Shown here: one piece after another, positions 10,834 to 18,905 of the stretch
How positions within the stretch are numbered: the stretch's first letter is position 1
How the letters are laid out: every line of letters begins with the position of its first letter
Source: Eubacterium sp. MSJ-21
Lineage (GTDB): Bacteria > Bacillota > Clostridia > Lachnospirales > Lachnospiraceae
Assembly (NCBI RefSeq): GCF_018918185.1
Contig: NZ_JAHLPZ010000002.1
Coordinates: forward strand, 62,001 to 126,000
Reading direction: 5' to 3'
DNA: 64,000 bases
Translations under genes and position numbers: made by a program
The notes under the pieces: model-generated
Database searches by the model: none
The model's input: the letters and a program-made list of their open reading frames with translations, nothing else
What the model was told of the DNA's origin: nothing

Positions 10834-11664
10834 TTATCCTATTTCTGCAATAAATTTGTATATCAGTGTCTGGAAATCTTCTGCAATCTTATCCGCAGTT
10901 TCCTGTACTTCCTTATGGTTTAATTCCCCGGTACTCATGCCTGCCGCCATGTTTGTCACACACGATACCCCGACGATCCTCATACCTGCATGCCGTGCTG
11001 TCATCGCCTCGCATGCGGTACTCATACCGACCAGATCCGCGCCTAGTGTCCGGAACATACGGATCTCCGCAGGTGTTTCATAATTTGGTCCGGTTGTCTG
11101 TAAATAAATGCCCTCTTCAAGCTCGATCCCCTGCATTTTCGCAACTGCATCCAGACAATCACCAAGCTCTGCATCATACACATGACTCATATCCGGAAAC
11201 CGTGTACCAAATGCTTCGATATTTGCTCCGATCAGCGGGGATGGCACAAACGATCCAATCTGATCCGTGATACGCACCAGTGTTCCCGGCTTATATGATG
11301 GATTTATGCCACCTGCCGCATTCGTCAGAATCAACGTCTCCGCACCAAGCATACGCATCACCCGCACCGGCATCACGACCTCCTGCATCGAATACCCCTC
11401 ATAATAATGTACGCGCCCCTTCATGATAATCACCGGGCACGTCTCCACTTTCACAAGCAGAAAACATCCATCATGTCCTGCCACCGTCGATACCGGGAAA
11501 TGCGGTATCTCACCATATGGAATCTTCGCATCAATCGTCAGACGATCTGCGAAATCCCCTAATCCGGAGCCAAGCACCAAAGCCACCTTGGGTGTATAGG
11601 GCAGGCGTGCCCGCACATAAGAGGCCGCTGTTTGCAGCTCCTCATAAGTTATCTCTTTTTTCAT
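10834..11664 (-). CDS. punA: Purine-nucleoside phosphorylase (inosine/guanosine type)
   Basis: This 276-residue enzyme performs phosphorolysis of purine nucleosides to free base and ribose-1-phosphate for purine salvage. The phosphate-binding VLGSGLGDFAD loop (about 30), the HDGCF, GRVHYYEGY and NAAGGIN motifs and the purine-site GMSTACEAM segment identify the trimeric family. ATG has AGGAGG upstream. It follows the L,D-transpeptidase by 23 bases and precedes metH by nine, so the three probably share a transcript although their functions are unrelated. Confidence 0.95.
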   Translation of the reverse strand: MKKEITYEELQTAASYVRARLPYTPKVALVLGSGLGDFADRLTIDAKIPYGEIPHFPVSTVAGHDGCFLLVKVETCPVIIMKGRVHYYEGYSMQEVVMPVRVMRMLGAETLILTNAAGGINPSYKPGTLVRITDQIGSFVPSPLIGANIEAFGTRFPDMSHVYDAELGDCLDAVAKMQGIELEEGIYLQTTGPNYETPAEIRMFRTLGADLVGMSTACEAMTARHAGMRIVGVSCVTNMAAGMSTGELNHKEVQETADKIAEDFQTLIYKFIAEIG

Positions 11665-11687
11665 TTCGCATCCTCCTGCAAATCCTG

Positions 11688-13247
11688 TTATTTATTTACA
11701 AAGGTGACTTCCTCTCTCCAATAACACACAATTGGCATGCCTGCTTCCACATACTCATAGAGCTCTGCAGCCTTATCGACGGGCAGATTCACACAGCCAT
11801 GGGACCCGCTGTAGGTATAAATTTCTCCTCCGAACTTTCCACGCCAATTCGCGTCGTGCAGACCGATACCACCATTAAACGGCATCCAGTATGTCACCGG
11901 AGTCTCATAATCTTCACCAATCAGAGTCGCATGCATCTTCTTATAAGAAAGGCCATACAAGCCGCCCGGTGTCTTGTGTCCCGGCATCTGACCGGTTACA
12001 CAGTCGCTATCCCATTTCAACCTTCCGTTTTGATAATAATATACGTGTTGGTTCGTCAAGTCAATCTCCACATAGGTGGAACCAATATCATTCTGATCAC
12101 ACAACGCATAGCCACGGCGTTTGCATGCCGGTTCTTTCGTAAAGCTTTTTTTCTTTAACAACAGCTCATACAATTCCTCTGCCTCGGTCTCCGCATCAAT
12201 CACCCAGCCATAATATCCACCATGTACCAGAATTGTCTTCCTGTCATGCGTCGTAAATTCCCGGTCGGTATCCGCCGTCGTGAACCGATCCCTGAACTTC
12301 TCGACATACGCCTCAACATTGCTCCTGCTGATTTTTATACTGCCATCTGAACTGACATATGCCATCTTTGTCAATTCTTCCCTGGGGATGGTATATGTAT
12401 AGGAGCCAAAATCATACACCGCTTCGATATTTACAAATGCATCCGCCTTCTCCTTTGTTTCCAGAATTGACTTTGAATCTGCTAAAATATGGGCCGGAAT
12501 ATAACATTCTGCGGCTTCCACATCCAGAGAAGTATCGTAATTTTTCAGTGCATTTAATACCTTGTCGTATACTTTTCCTGTATCCAGTTTCGTTCCCAGC
12601 TCTTCCGGAATGATTTTTGCCTCACCATCTTCTAAAACAACCTTTGCATCCTTTGATTTAACCATTTCTGCCGGATCCATAGCTGACGCCGTCTGCAGAC
12701 AAGCCTTCAGCTTTTCCCTGTCACAATTCACAGTATAGTCAATTTTATAATCATAGCTGTAAAAGCTGTTTACAAACCATAAAAATGGCGAATTTTTCTT
12801 TAACAGCGCATCCACAGATTCTGTCAGCATAACGTCTGAATCGGCATCTCCCAATGCAAACGTAAAATCACTGTCCCTGAACTTGATGTCCAGAATATAA
12901 TTCCGCGCATCAGCAAGCAGCATATTCTCCACAGATTTTACAGTTTTTCCTGCGACATCCTTACCGTTAATTGTCGTATTTAACCCAAAGCAATGCATAT
13001 GGAAGATCACACCACCAATGTAAACAGCCAGTAAAACGGCAACAGCCGTGATTGTCACCGTGCGTATCATCCGTTTTTTTCTGCGGTACCGATACACAGA
13101 AGGGTCGATAAACGGATCCTGCTCATAAAGATTCTCCGACTTGTCATCGGCATCCTTCGATTCTTCCACCTGTTCCATTTTATCTGCTTCCACGGAACTT
13201 TTCTCCTTATTTTTTATTTTCTCTCTGTCCTTTTTTCCCCTGCTCAT
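11688..13247 (-). CDS. L,D-transpeptidase (YkuD) with membrane anchor and PG-binding_4-like repeats
   Basis: The 519-residue product has a charged cytoplasmic tail (1-55), one transmembrane anchor (about 60-82), a large extracellular middle resembling the PG_binding_4 repeats of clostridial L,D-transpeptidases, and a C-terminal YkuD catalytic domain (about 385-515). The catalytic signature is GSHGCVNLP near residue 482, with His and Cys in place, plus the upstream GIGLHDA histidine. Such enzymes make 3-3 cross-links in peptidoglycan. A convincing promoter lies about 60 bases upstream (13306-13334), so it heads the ldt-punA-metH-ilvN-ilvC run. Confidence 0.93.
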   Translation of the reverse strand: MSRGKKDREKIKNKEKSSVEADKMEQVEESKDADDKSENLYEQDPFIDPSVYRYRRKKRMIRTVTITAVAVLLAVYIGGVIFHMHCFGLNTTINGKDVAGKTVKSVENMLLADARNYILDIKFRDSDFTFALGDADSDVMLTESVDALLKKNSPFLWFVNSFYSYDYKIDYTVNCDREKLKACLQTASAMDPAEMVKSKDAKVVLEDGEAKIIPEELGTKLDTGKVYDKVLNALKNYDTSLDVEAAECYIPAHILADSKSILETKEKADAFVNIEAVYDFGSYTYTIPREELTKMAYVSSDGSIKISRSNVEAYVEKFRDRFTTADTDREFTTHDRKTILVHGGYYGWVIDAETEAEELYELLLKKKSFTKEPACKRRGYALCDQNDIGSTYVEIDLTNQHVYYYQNGRLKWDSDCVTGQMPGHKTPGGLYGLSYKKMHATLIGEDYETPVTYWMPFNGGIGLHDANWRGKFGGEIYTYSGSHGCVNLPVDKAAELYEYVEAGMPIVCYWREEVTFVNK

Positions 13248-13305
13248 ACTTACATCCTTTTTATTTATTATACAGATTTTTAATTCGTATCTCTGTTACG
13301 TTCGT

Positions 13306-13334
13306 ATCATATCTTATAGATTGTACGATTGCAA
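13306..13334 (-). promoter_or_regulatory. Sigma-A-type promoter for the L,D-transpeptidase gene
   Basis: On the minus strand TTGCAA (13329-13334), a 17-base spacer, then TATGAT (13306-13311). The start codon is at 13247, leaving a leader of about 50 bases with an AAGGATG ribosome site. Confidence 0.65.
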
Positions 13335-13372
13335 CCAGGCGCGGAAAAAACTGCCTATTTGATGCAACAAAT

Positions 13373-14176
13373 TTACATCTTATTTACATTGATTACAACC
13401 ATCTCCGGAGGGTTGTTGATCCGTATGTGAATAGAATGCATGCCACAACCTGAGGTCACAACCATCTTCGTACACAAATCCCCGCTGTCATACACACCAT
13501 AATCATACTTTGGAAACGGATGTAACCGTGGAGAAACCACACCTCCAAATCCCGGTATCCGCACCATACCGCCATGATTATGTCCGGACACAATCAGATC
13601 CGGATGCAGCGCACAATATGCCCGGAAATAATCCGGATTGTGTGCAAGCAGAAGGTTGCACCGTTCCGGCTGCATCCTTCCAATCAACGAAACAAGCGTA
13701 GCTTCCCGCAGTGGTTTTTTGATGATCCGCTTATAATACTCCCTCGGAAGATCCAGCCCATATATACAGACATTCCATGGTTCTAAGACCTCATGTGTAT
13801 TTACCAGCATATGTAGATGGTGTATTCCTTCCAGATACTTGTTGTACTGCTCCCAGATTCCCTCTGTTTCACGCACACATTCCAGCAATCCCCGCTCATG
13901 GTTTCCATAGGAATAATACACTGGCGCAATCTCTGTCATTTTCCGGATCGTATCTGCTGTTATCCGGTTATTTTTCTGCTCACTCTTCCGGCACACAATC
14001 ATATCGCCGGGCAGCAGAATCATATCCGGCTGCTGCGCATCAATTGCTGAAAGCAGATCTATGTTTTCCAATCCATACACCTGATTGTGCAGATCCGCGA
14101 TCATCACAATCCGCAACGGTTTCTTTACTTTCTGATTGATAAAATTGTAACGGACTATCTGAAAATTCATACTCAT
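13373..14176 (-). CDS. Metallophosphoesterase (calcineurin-like)
   Basis: The 267-residue product carries the dinuclear-metal motifs in order: D-x-H (ADLHNQ, about 27-32), GD (LLPGDMI), GNHE (about 116-119) and the C-terminal GHNHGG (about 200). This is close to the YkuE/YaeI group, which includes membrane-associated phosphodiesterases acting on envelope substrates. There is no clear signal peptide or membrane span, so it is probably cytoplasmic. The ribosome site is weak. It follows the dacF-like gene by 24 bases, making an envelope-linked role plausible; the substrate is unknown. Confidence 0.85.
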   Translation of the reverse strand: MSMNFQIVRYNFINQKVKKPLRIVMIADLHNQVYGLENIDLLSAIDAQQPDMILLPGDMIVCRKSEQKNNRITADTIRKMTEIAPVYYSYGNHERGLLECVRETEGIWEQYNKYLEGIHHLHMLVNTHEVLEPWNVCIYGLDLPREYYKRIIKKPLREATLVSLIGRMQPERCNLLLAHNPDYFRAYCALHPDLIVSGHNHGGMVRIPGFGGVVSPRLHPFPKYDYGVYDSGDLCTKMVVTSGCGMHSIHIRINNPPEMVVINVNKM

Positions 14177-14200
14177 GGTTTTATTATACCCTATCTCCGG

Positions 14201-15373
14201 TTATTTCGCCATAAATATTCTTCCGGCAATCTCAGATAGACTGTATTTCATATCAAGCTTTGGCACTGCCTGCTCCGCATACAGGATTACTTCGCTGATA
14301 CATGTTCCATTACACGAATACTGTACAACGCCGACCGCATCTCCTTCATGAACCGGAGCTTTTAAATCCTTATAAGCGATCACCTGTTTTTCAATCTGAT
14401 CCGGATTCGTTGCCACAAGTGTGATCGTATGCTGCTCCACCGGTTTTACTGTTACCGATTTGCAGGTTCCCTTTTGCACCGGAATCTGCAGATTATCCGG
14501 CACAACCGCAGTATCTACATAGGAACGGCACTGTGCAAAGCCATAATCAAGCAGCTTCATCGCCTCACTGTTTCGAATCTCCTTTGTCTCAGCTCCCATC
14601 ACGACAGCTATTAATGTCACGCCATCCCTTGTTGCCGTTGCTGACATACAGTATTTTGCCTGCGAGGTATATCCGGTTTTCAGTCCGTTTGCCCCAGTAT
14701 AAAGATTCAGGAATTTGTTCGTGTTTGCAAGATCAAACCGGGATTCCCCCCGTCTGGTTTTATGTGTGATAGAATCCATCCAGATTGTCGAATATGTAAG
14801 AATATCCGGGTGATACAACAAAAGCTGTCTTGACATAATCGCAATATCCCGTGCTGATGTCAGATGTGTCTCAACCTCCAGACCACACGCATTGTCAAAA
14901 TGCGTATGCTCCATGCCAAGCTCCTTCGCCCGTTCGTTCATCTTCTGAACGAACGCTGCCTCAGAGCCTGCCAGATGCTCCGCCATCGCCACTGCCGCAT
15001 CATTTCCGGAAGCAACCTCGATACACTTAATCATATCCTGCACCGTCTGCTCCTCGCCTGCCTCGAAGAAGCATTGCGAGCCGCCCATCGACGCCGCATG
15101 TTCAGTCACGACAACCGTATCGTCCAGCGCGATATCCCCGCGTTCTAACGCCTCGAAGATCAAAAGCAACGTCATGACCTTCGTCACAGATGCCGGACGC
15201 AGCATCTCATCCGCATTCTTCTCATAGAGTACCGTCCCGCTCTCCAGCTCCATCAAAAGCACCGATTTCGACTGGATTTGAAGGGAATCCTCCGTGTCCG
15301 CATACGCAACCGGACAAACTATGCAAAGCATCATGATCAGTGTCAGAATCGCACATATAATCTTTTTCTTCAT
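14201..15373 (-). CDS. D-alanyl-D-alanine carboxypeptidase (DacF-like)
   Basis: This 390-residue secreted penicillin-binding protein has a signal peptide ending near PVAYA-D. The S11 triad is present: SxxK in SVTK (about 64), SGN (about 122) and KTGYTS (about 228). A C-terminal beta domain follows (PBP5_C-like). It removes the terminal D-Ala from peptidoglycan stem peptides. AAGGAG precedes the ATG. It is divergent from asnB, and two inverted repeats in the shared upstream region overlap its probable promoter (TTGTTA, 17, TATCTA on the minus strand). A second paralogue is at 18906-20066. Confidence 0.92.
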   Translation of the reverse strand: MKKKIICAILTLIMMLCIVCPVAYADTEDSLQIQSKSVLLMELESGTVLYEKNADEMLRPASVTKVMTLLLIFEALERGDIALDDTVVVTEHAASMGGSQCFFEAGEEQTVQDMIKCIEVASGNDAAVAMAEHLAGSEAAFVQKMNERAKELGMEHTHFDNACGLEVETHLTSARDIAIMSRQLLLYHPDILTYSTIWMDSITHKTRRGESRFDLANTNKFLNLYTGANGLKTGYTSQAKYCMSATATRDGVTLIAVVMGAETKEIRNSEAMKLLDYGFAQCRSYVDTAVVPDNLQIPVQKGTCKSVTVKPVEQHTITLVATNPDQIEKQVIAYKDLKAPVHEGDAVGVVQYSCNGTCISEVILYAEQAVPKLDMKYSLSEIAGRIFMAK

Positions 15374-15391
15374 TTTCTCTCCTTCTTGCGT

Positions 15392-15417
15392 TTCTATCTA
15401 GTACAACTTAGATAGAA
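15392..15417. repeat. 9-8-9 perfect inverted repeat upstream of dacF-like gene
   Basis: Arms 15392-15400 (TTCTATCTA) and 15409-15417 (TAGATAGAA) around eight bases. The candidate -10 TATCTA for the dacF-like gene lies inside it, which suits a repressor operator; this function is inference. Confidence 0.7.
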
Positions 15418-15423
15418 TACGCC

Positions 15424-15481
15424 GGAAATTGTAACAATATACTGTCGTAGATAATTCATACGGTATATTTACAATTTCCGT
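15424..15481. repeat. 58-bp imperfect palindrome between dacF-like gene and asnB
   Basis: Left arm from 15424 (CGGAAATTGTAA then an ATATAC block) and right arm to 15481 (GTATAT then TTACAATTTCCG). The 12-bp outer arms match exactly; the inner blocks match with a two-base bulge. It sits midway in the divergent 187-bp spacer; a candidate -35 (TTGTTA, minus strand) overlaps the left arm. It could be a shared operator. Confidence 0.75.
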
Positions 15482-15560
15482 CCGCCTCTAATTTGTACAT
15501 TATACGAAACAACCATGCAGAAAATGAATATAATAAGAAAAAGTGTGAAGGAGCATCTGT

Positions 15561-17399
15561 ATGTGTGGCATTGCGGGCTATTTTAACCCAAACCAGAACT
15601 ATGCGGAAAATCCCAAGCAAAACTTTCATACGCTGTCCCGTATGATCAATACGATGAATCACCGCGGGCCAGACACCTACGGTCATACCATCATAAATTC
15701 GTGCTGCCTTGCGCACACACGCCTGTCTATCATTGATCTTGAAAATGGCAGACAGCCTATGTCTTATACCAAGGATGGAAACACTTACTATATTGTATAC
15801 AATGGTGAGATCTACAACTTCAAGGAAGTAAAAAAAACACTGCTCCAGAAAAACTATACCTTTGAAACAAATTCCGATACGGAAGTCATTGTAGCCGCGT
15901 TTTGTCACTACGGTCCCGGCTTCGTGCAGGAATTAAACGGTATCTTCGCAATCGCCATCTACGACAGCATGCGAAATACACTCTACCTCTATCGTGACCG
16001 TTTCGGGGTCAAACCGCTTTATTATACAAAAACCGGAGATACGCTCGTGTTCGCATCAAGGATCGATACACTGTTTGAATATCCCCGCATACGTCCGTGC
16101 ATTGATATGAACAGCTTCAACGAGATCTTCTCCCTCGGACCGGCGAAAACGTACGGCAAAGGTGTATTCTCCGGAATCAAAGAGATCAAGCCTGGCGAAT
16201 ATCTGACCTATACACCACAGTACATGACCTCCCGGCTTTATTACCGTATTGAAAGCCACCCGCACACTGACAGCTATGAGGAAACCATTGAAAAAACTTC
16301 TTACCTGCTTGAAGACAGTATCCGCATGCAGATGGTGTCTGACGTTCCAATCTCCACCCTGCTTTCCGGCGGTGTTGATTCCTCCTATGTATCTGCGGTC
16401 TGCCGTCATTTTCTGCCTGTTGATACACCACTTACAACCTATTCCTTTGACTATACCGACAACGCAGTATATTTTCAGGCAAACAGCTTCCAGCCGAGTG
16501 AAGACCGTCCTTACGTCGATATCATGAAAGACTACCTGCATTCCAACCACATCTACCTGACGTGTTCTTACACAAAGCTTGCTGATCTGCTTGAAGCATC
16601 CGTCGACAGCCGGTGCCTGCCAACGATGGCTGATGTTGATTCGTCACTCCTGTATTTCTGTGGGGAGGTTGCAAAACATCATAAGGTCACATTGACCGGA
16701 GAATGTGCCGACGAGATCTTCGGTGGCTATCCGTGGTTTCATCGTGATGCCATGCTGCAATCAGACACCTTCCCGTGGACGATGGATATCTCTTTCCGCA
16801 AATCCCTGCTACACCCGGAATTTGCTGCCAGCATGCAGATGGAAAAATATATTGACAAAGCATACCGTACAACATTATCCGAAGTGGATATTCTCCCGGA
16901 AGAATCCCCTCTGGACACGAAGAAACGTCAGATTGCTTATCTGAATATCCGCTGGTTCATGCAGACACTGCTTGACCGCATGGATCGTACGTCCATGCAG
17001 CACGGACTCGAAGCAAGAGTTCCATTCGCCGATTACCGTGTCATCGACTATGTATTCAATGTTCCCTGGTCGATGAAATCAAAGGATGGTATCCCAAAAA
17101 GTCTGCTCCGTGCCTGCGCCGCCAAATATCTGCCAGACACGATCATGAATCGCCCAAAGAGCCCTTACCCAAAGACCTATCACCCGGAATACGAGCGCGT
17201 GCTTGCAAACCGCCTGCGCGAAGTCGTTACCGATACTGCATCGCCACTTCGGAGCTATCTGAACATCCCTGCGGTGCTAAAGTTCCTCGACGAACCAAAG
17301 GAATATGGAAAGCCTTGGTTCGGACAGCTCATGGCTGGACCACAGATGATCGCCTACCTGTTACAAGTCGACTACTGGATGCGAAAGTATATGTTATAA
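15561..17399 (+). CDS. asnB: Asparagine synthase (glutamine-hydrolysing)
   Basis: This 612-residue enzyme makes asparagine from aspartate, ATP and glutamine. The N-terminal glutaminase domain begins MCGIAGYF, with catalytic Cys2 exposed after Met removal. The C-terminal synthetase domain has the PP-loop LSGGVDSS at about 266-273 and the later GECADEIFGGYPWF motif. GAAGGAG lies upstream. It is a single-gene unit on the plus strand, facing spoVFB across a bidirectional terminator. A TATAAT at 15530-15535 may be its -10, but the -35 is poor. Confidence 0.95.
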   Translation: MCGIAGYFNPNQNYAENPKQNFHTLSRMINTMNHRGPDTYGHTIINSCCLAHTRLSIIDLENGRQPMSYTKDGNTYYIVYNGEIYNFKEVKKTLLQKNYTFETNSDTEVIVAAFCHYGPGFVQELNGIFAIAIYDSMRNTLYLYRDRFGVKPLYYTKTGDTLVFASRIDTLFEYPRIRPCIDMNSFNEIFSLGPAKTYGKGVFSGIKEIKPGEYLTYTPQYMTSRLYYRIESHPHTDSYEETIEKTSYLLEDSIRMQMVSDVPISTLLSGGVDSSYVSAVCRHFLPVDTPLTTYSFDYTDNAVYFQANSFQPSEDRPYVDIMKDYLHSNHIYLTCSYTKLADLLEASVDSRCLPTMADVDSSLLYFCGEVAKHHKVTLTGECADEIFGGYPWFHRDAMLQSDTFPWTMDISFRKSLLHPEFAASMQMEKYIDKAYRTTLSEVDILPEESPLDTKKRQIAYLNIRWFMQTLLDRMDRTSMQHGLEARVPFADYRVIDYVFNVPWSMKSKDGIPKSLLRACAAKYLPDTIMNRPKSPYPKTYHPEYERVLANRLREVVTDTASPLRSYLNIPAVLKFLDEPKEYGKPWFGQLMAGPQMIAYLLQVDYWMRKYML

Positions 17400-17418
17400 A
17401 AAATATAAAAAGACAGAC

Positions 17419-17464
17419 AAATAGCACCCGAAAAGGTATCTTACCTGATCGGGTGCTATTTTTA
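17419..17464. terminator. Bidirectional terminator between asnB and spoVFB
   Basis: A 13-bp stem (17419-17431 with 17449-17461) whose loop contains a smaller AGGTA/TACCT stem. T-rich tails occur on both strands, so it can end asnB (+) and spoVFB (-). Confidence 0.9.
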
Positions 17465-18037
17465 TAATAATACCGGCTGGATCTGCTCCTTTGCCAGTGC
17501 ATATTCTACCGTCTCTGCAATCTTTGTCATATCCGCCACACAGGAATTCGGCTTCTTCTCCGCGTCGTCCTGTCCAAACGGAACGAAATAGATATGCTTC
17601 ATCACCATGAGCTTTCCAATATTCTGCAGATTGATACCTAACGCATCGTTCGTAGAAATGGCAATGATCACGGGACGCCCGTTCCGAAGATGCGACTTTG
17701 CCGCCATCAAAACCGGAGTATCCGTGATTCCATTTGCAAGCTTTGCTGCCGTATTTCCTGTACATGGTGCAATCACAAGGGCATCGAACAATTTTTTCGG
17801 GCCGACCGGCTCCGCACCCTGTATCGTATGAATTGCGCTTTTTCCTGTGATTGTTTCGATTTCTTTCACAAAGGACTTCGCCTCTGCAAAACGCGTATCC
17901 AGTTCATAGGCATGCTGTGAAAAAATCGGCGTAATACTCGCCGCCTCATCCCGTAGAAGCTCTATCTGTTTTTTTATCTTTTCGAACGTACAAAATGATC
18001 CGGTAATCGCAAACCCCAGATGACAGTCTGACCGCAT
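17462..18037 (-). CDS. spoVFB: Dipicolinate synthase subunit B (flavoprotein-like)
   Basis: This 191-residue protein resembles the flavoprotein/DfpA fold: GFAITGSFCTF near the N-terminus, PCTGNTAAKLANGITDTPV in the middle. With SpoVFA it forms dipicolinate synthase, which converts the lysine-pathway intermediate dihydrodipicolinate to dipicolinic acid, made in the mother cell and taken up by the spore core. AAAGGAG precedes the ATG. It follows spoVFA by 19 bases, as in Bacillus. Length matches the family (about 200). Confidence 0.94.
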   Translation of the reverse strand: MRSDCHLGFAITGSFCTFEKIKKQIELLRDEAASITPIFSQHAYELDTRFAEAKSFVKEIETITGKSAIHTIQGAEPVGPKKLFDALVIAPCTGNTAAKLANGITDTPVLMAAKSHLRNGRPVIIAISTNDALGINLQNIGKLMVMKHIYFVPFGQDDAEKKPNSCVADMTKIAETVEYALAKEQIQPVLL

Positions 18038-18056
18038 ACCTTATAGCTCCTTTTTG

Positions 18057-18839
18057 TTAGTCCGAAGGAGTCTCCATGGCGAACGCATGCTCGTAGATAC
18101 CGGAAGCAATCACATATCCTGCTTCCTTTGGATACAGCTTTCCGGGAATTCCCAGATAGATATCTGCCCGGATGCCATGCGCCTTACAATACGCAAAATC
18201 CGTTCCTCCCGGACTTGACGCTATATCATAAATGAGAATCGTCGGGGAAAACCATTGCAGACGCCCGGCGTCAAGCACCATCGCCGGTATCGTGTTAAAC
18301 ACATAACTGTATTTATCATAAACATATCGATCCCACTGTGCAAGATTCCGGTATCCATATGCATGCTGTTCAATTTCGGTTTTCAATTCTTTCCGTCTGA
18401 CTGCAACATCCACATGTGCCCCGGCTTTTGTGAGCGCATCCGCGATTGCTTTTCCGCAATACCCATATCCAAGTACAAGGCAATGACTTTCCAAGAGCAC
18501 GGCATCTCTTCCGGCAATCGACAAAATCCCCTGTGCAGTAAGCTGTGCATTCTCTGTCACCAGCTTCTCTAACTGCAGATACGGTTCACAGGTAACACCT
18601 TTTTGCTGCAGTTTTTGCAGACATGCCGCTGACAGCAGACCGTGATATAAGATCTGATCATCCGTCATGTACGCGCACAAAGCGTCCTCCTCTGCCTCCG
18701 AAAGTCTGGGCGCGGTGATTACATACGCATCCGCAACCGATTCTTTCGGATTCTCATATACATCATATCCAAGATGATAAAAATATCCGGCGACACTCTC
18801 CATGCGTGGATCGTGTCCAAAAACAATGATATCCCGCAT
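18057..18839 (-). CDS. spoVFA: Dipicolinate synthase subunit A
   Basis: The product has 260 residues. The dehydrogenase subunit shows an N-terminal dipicolinate-synthase domain (IIVFGHDPRMESVAGYF) and a Rossmann NAD(P) fold with VLGYGYCGKAIAD near residue 150. ATG 18839 is chosen because AGGAGG abuts the ATG at 18851 with no spacer but lies 12 bases from this one. The lysine-pathway genes dapA/dapG that follow spoVF in Bacillus are not here. A sigma-K-like promoter lies just upstream, consistent with late mother-cell expression. Confidence 0.93.
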   Translation of the reverse strand: MRDIIVFGHDPRMESVAGYFYHLGYDVYENPKESVADAYVITAPRLSEAEEDALCAYMTDDQILYHGLLSAACLQKLQQKGVTCEPYLQLEKLVTENAQLTAQGILSIAGRDAVLLESHCLVLGYGYCGKAIADALTKAGAHVDVAVRRKELKTEIEQHAYGYRNLAQWDRYVYDKYSYVFNTIPAMVLDAGRLQWFSPTILIYDIASSPGGTDFAYCKAHGIRADIYLGIPGKLYPKEAGYVIASGIYEHAFAMETPSD

Positions 18840-18867
18840 ACTCTGCCACATCCTCCTTACGATACTC

Positions 18868-18895
18868 TATTATATGCATGCCAATCGGGAAAGGT
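18868..18895 (-). promoter_or_regulatory. Sigma-K-like promoter for spoVFA-spoVFB
   Basis: On the minus strand ACC (18893-18895), a 16-base spacer, then CATATAATA (18868-18876). This fits the sigma-K pattern of AC at -35 and CATAnnnTA at -10. B. subtilis spoVF is a known sigma-K operon, so position and pattern agree. Confidence 0.6.
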
Positions 18896-18905
18896 CTCTT
18901 ACTTC

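Noticed and set aside
11517-12158. 213-codon plus-strand open frame across punA and the L,D-transpeptidase
   Set aside because: It spans two well-supported minus-strand genes and shows no family motif.
15530-15535. TATAAT as the asnB -10
   Set aside because: No acceptable -35 at 16-18 bases and the predicted start would leave almost no leader; kept only as a possibility in the asnB entry.
15456-15908. 150-codon minus-strand open frame over the start of asnB
   Set aside because: It overlaps the highly conserved glutaminase coding region and has no independent support.
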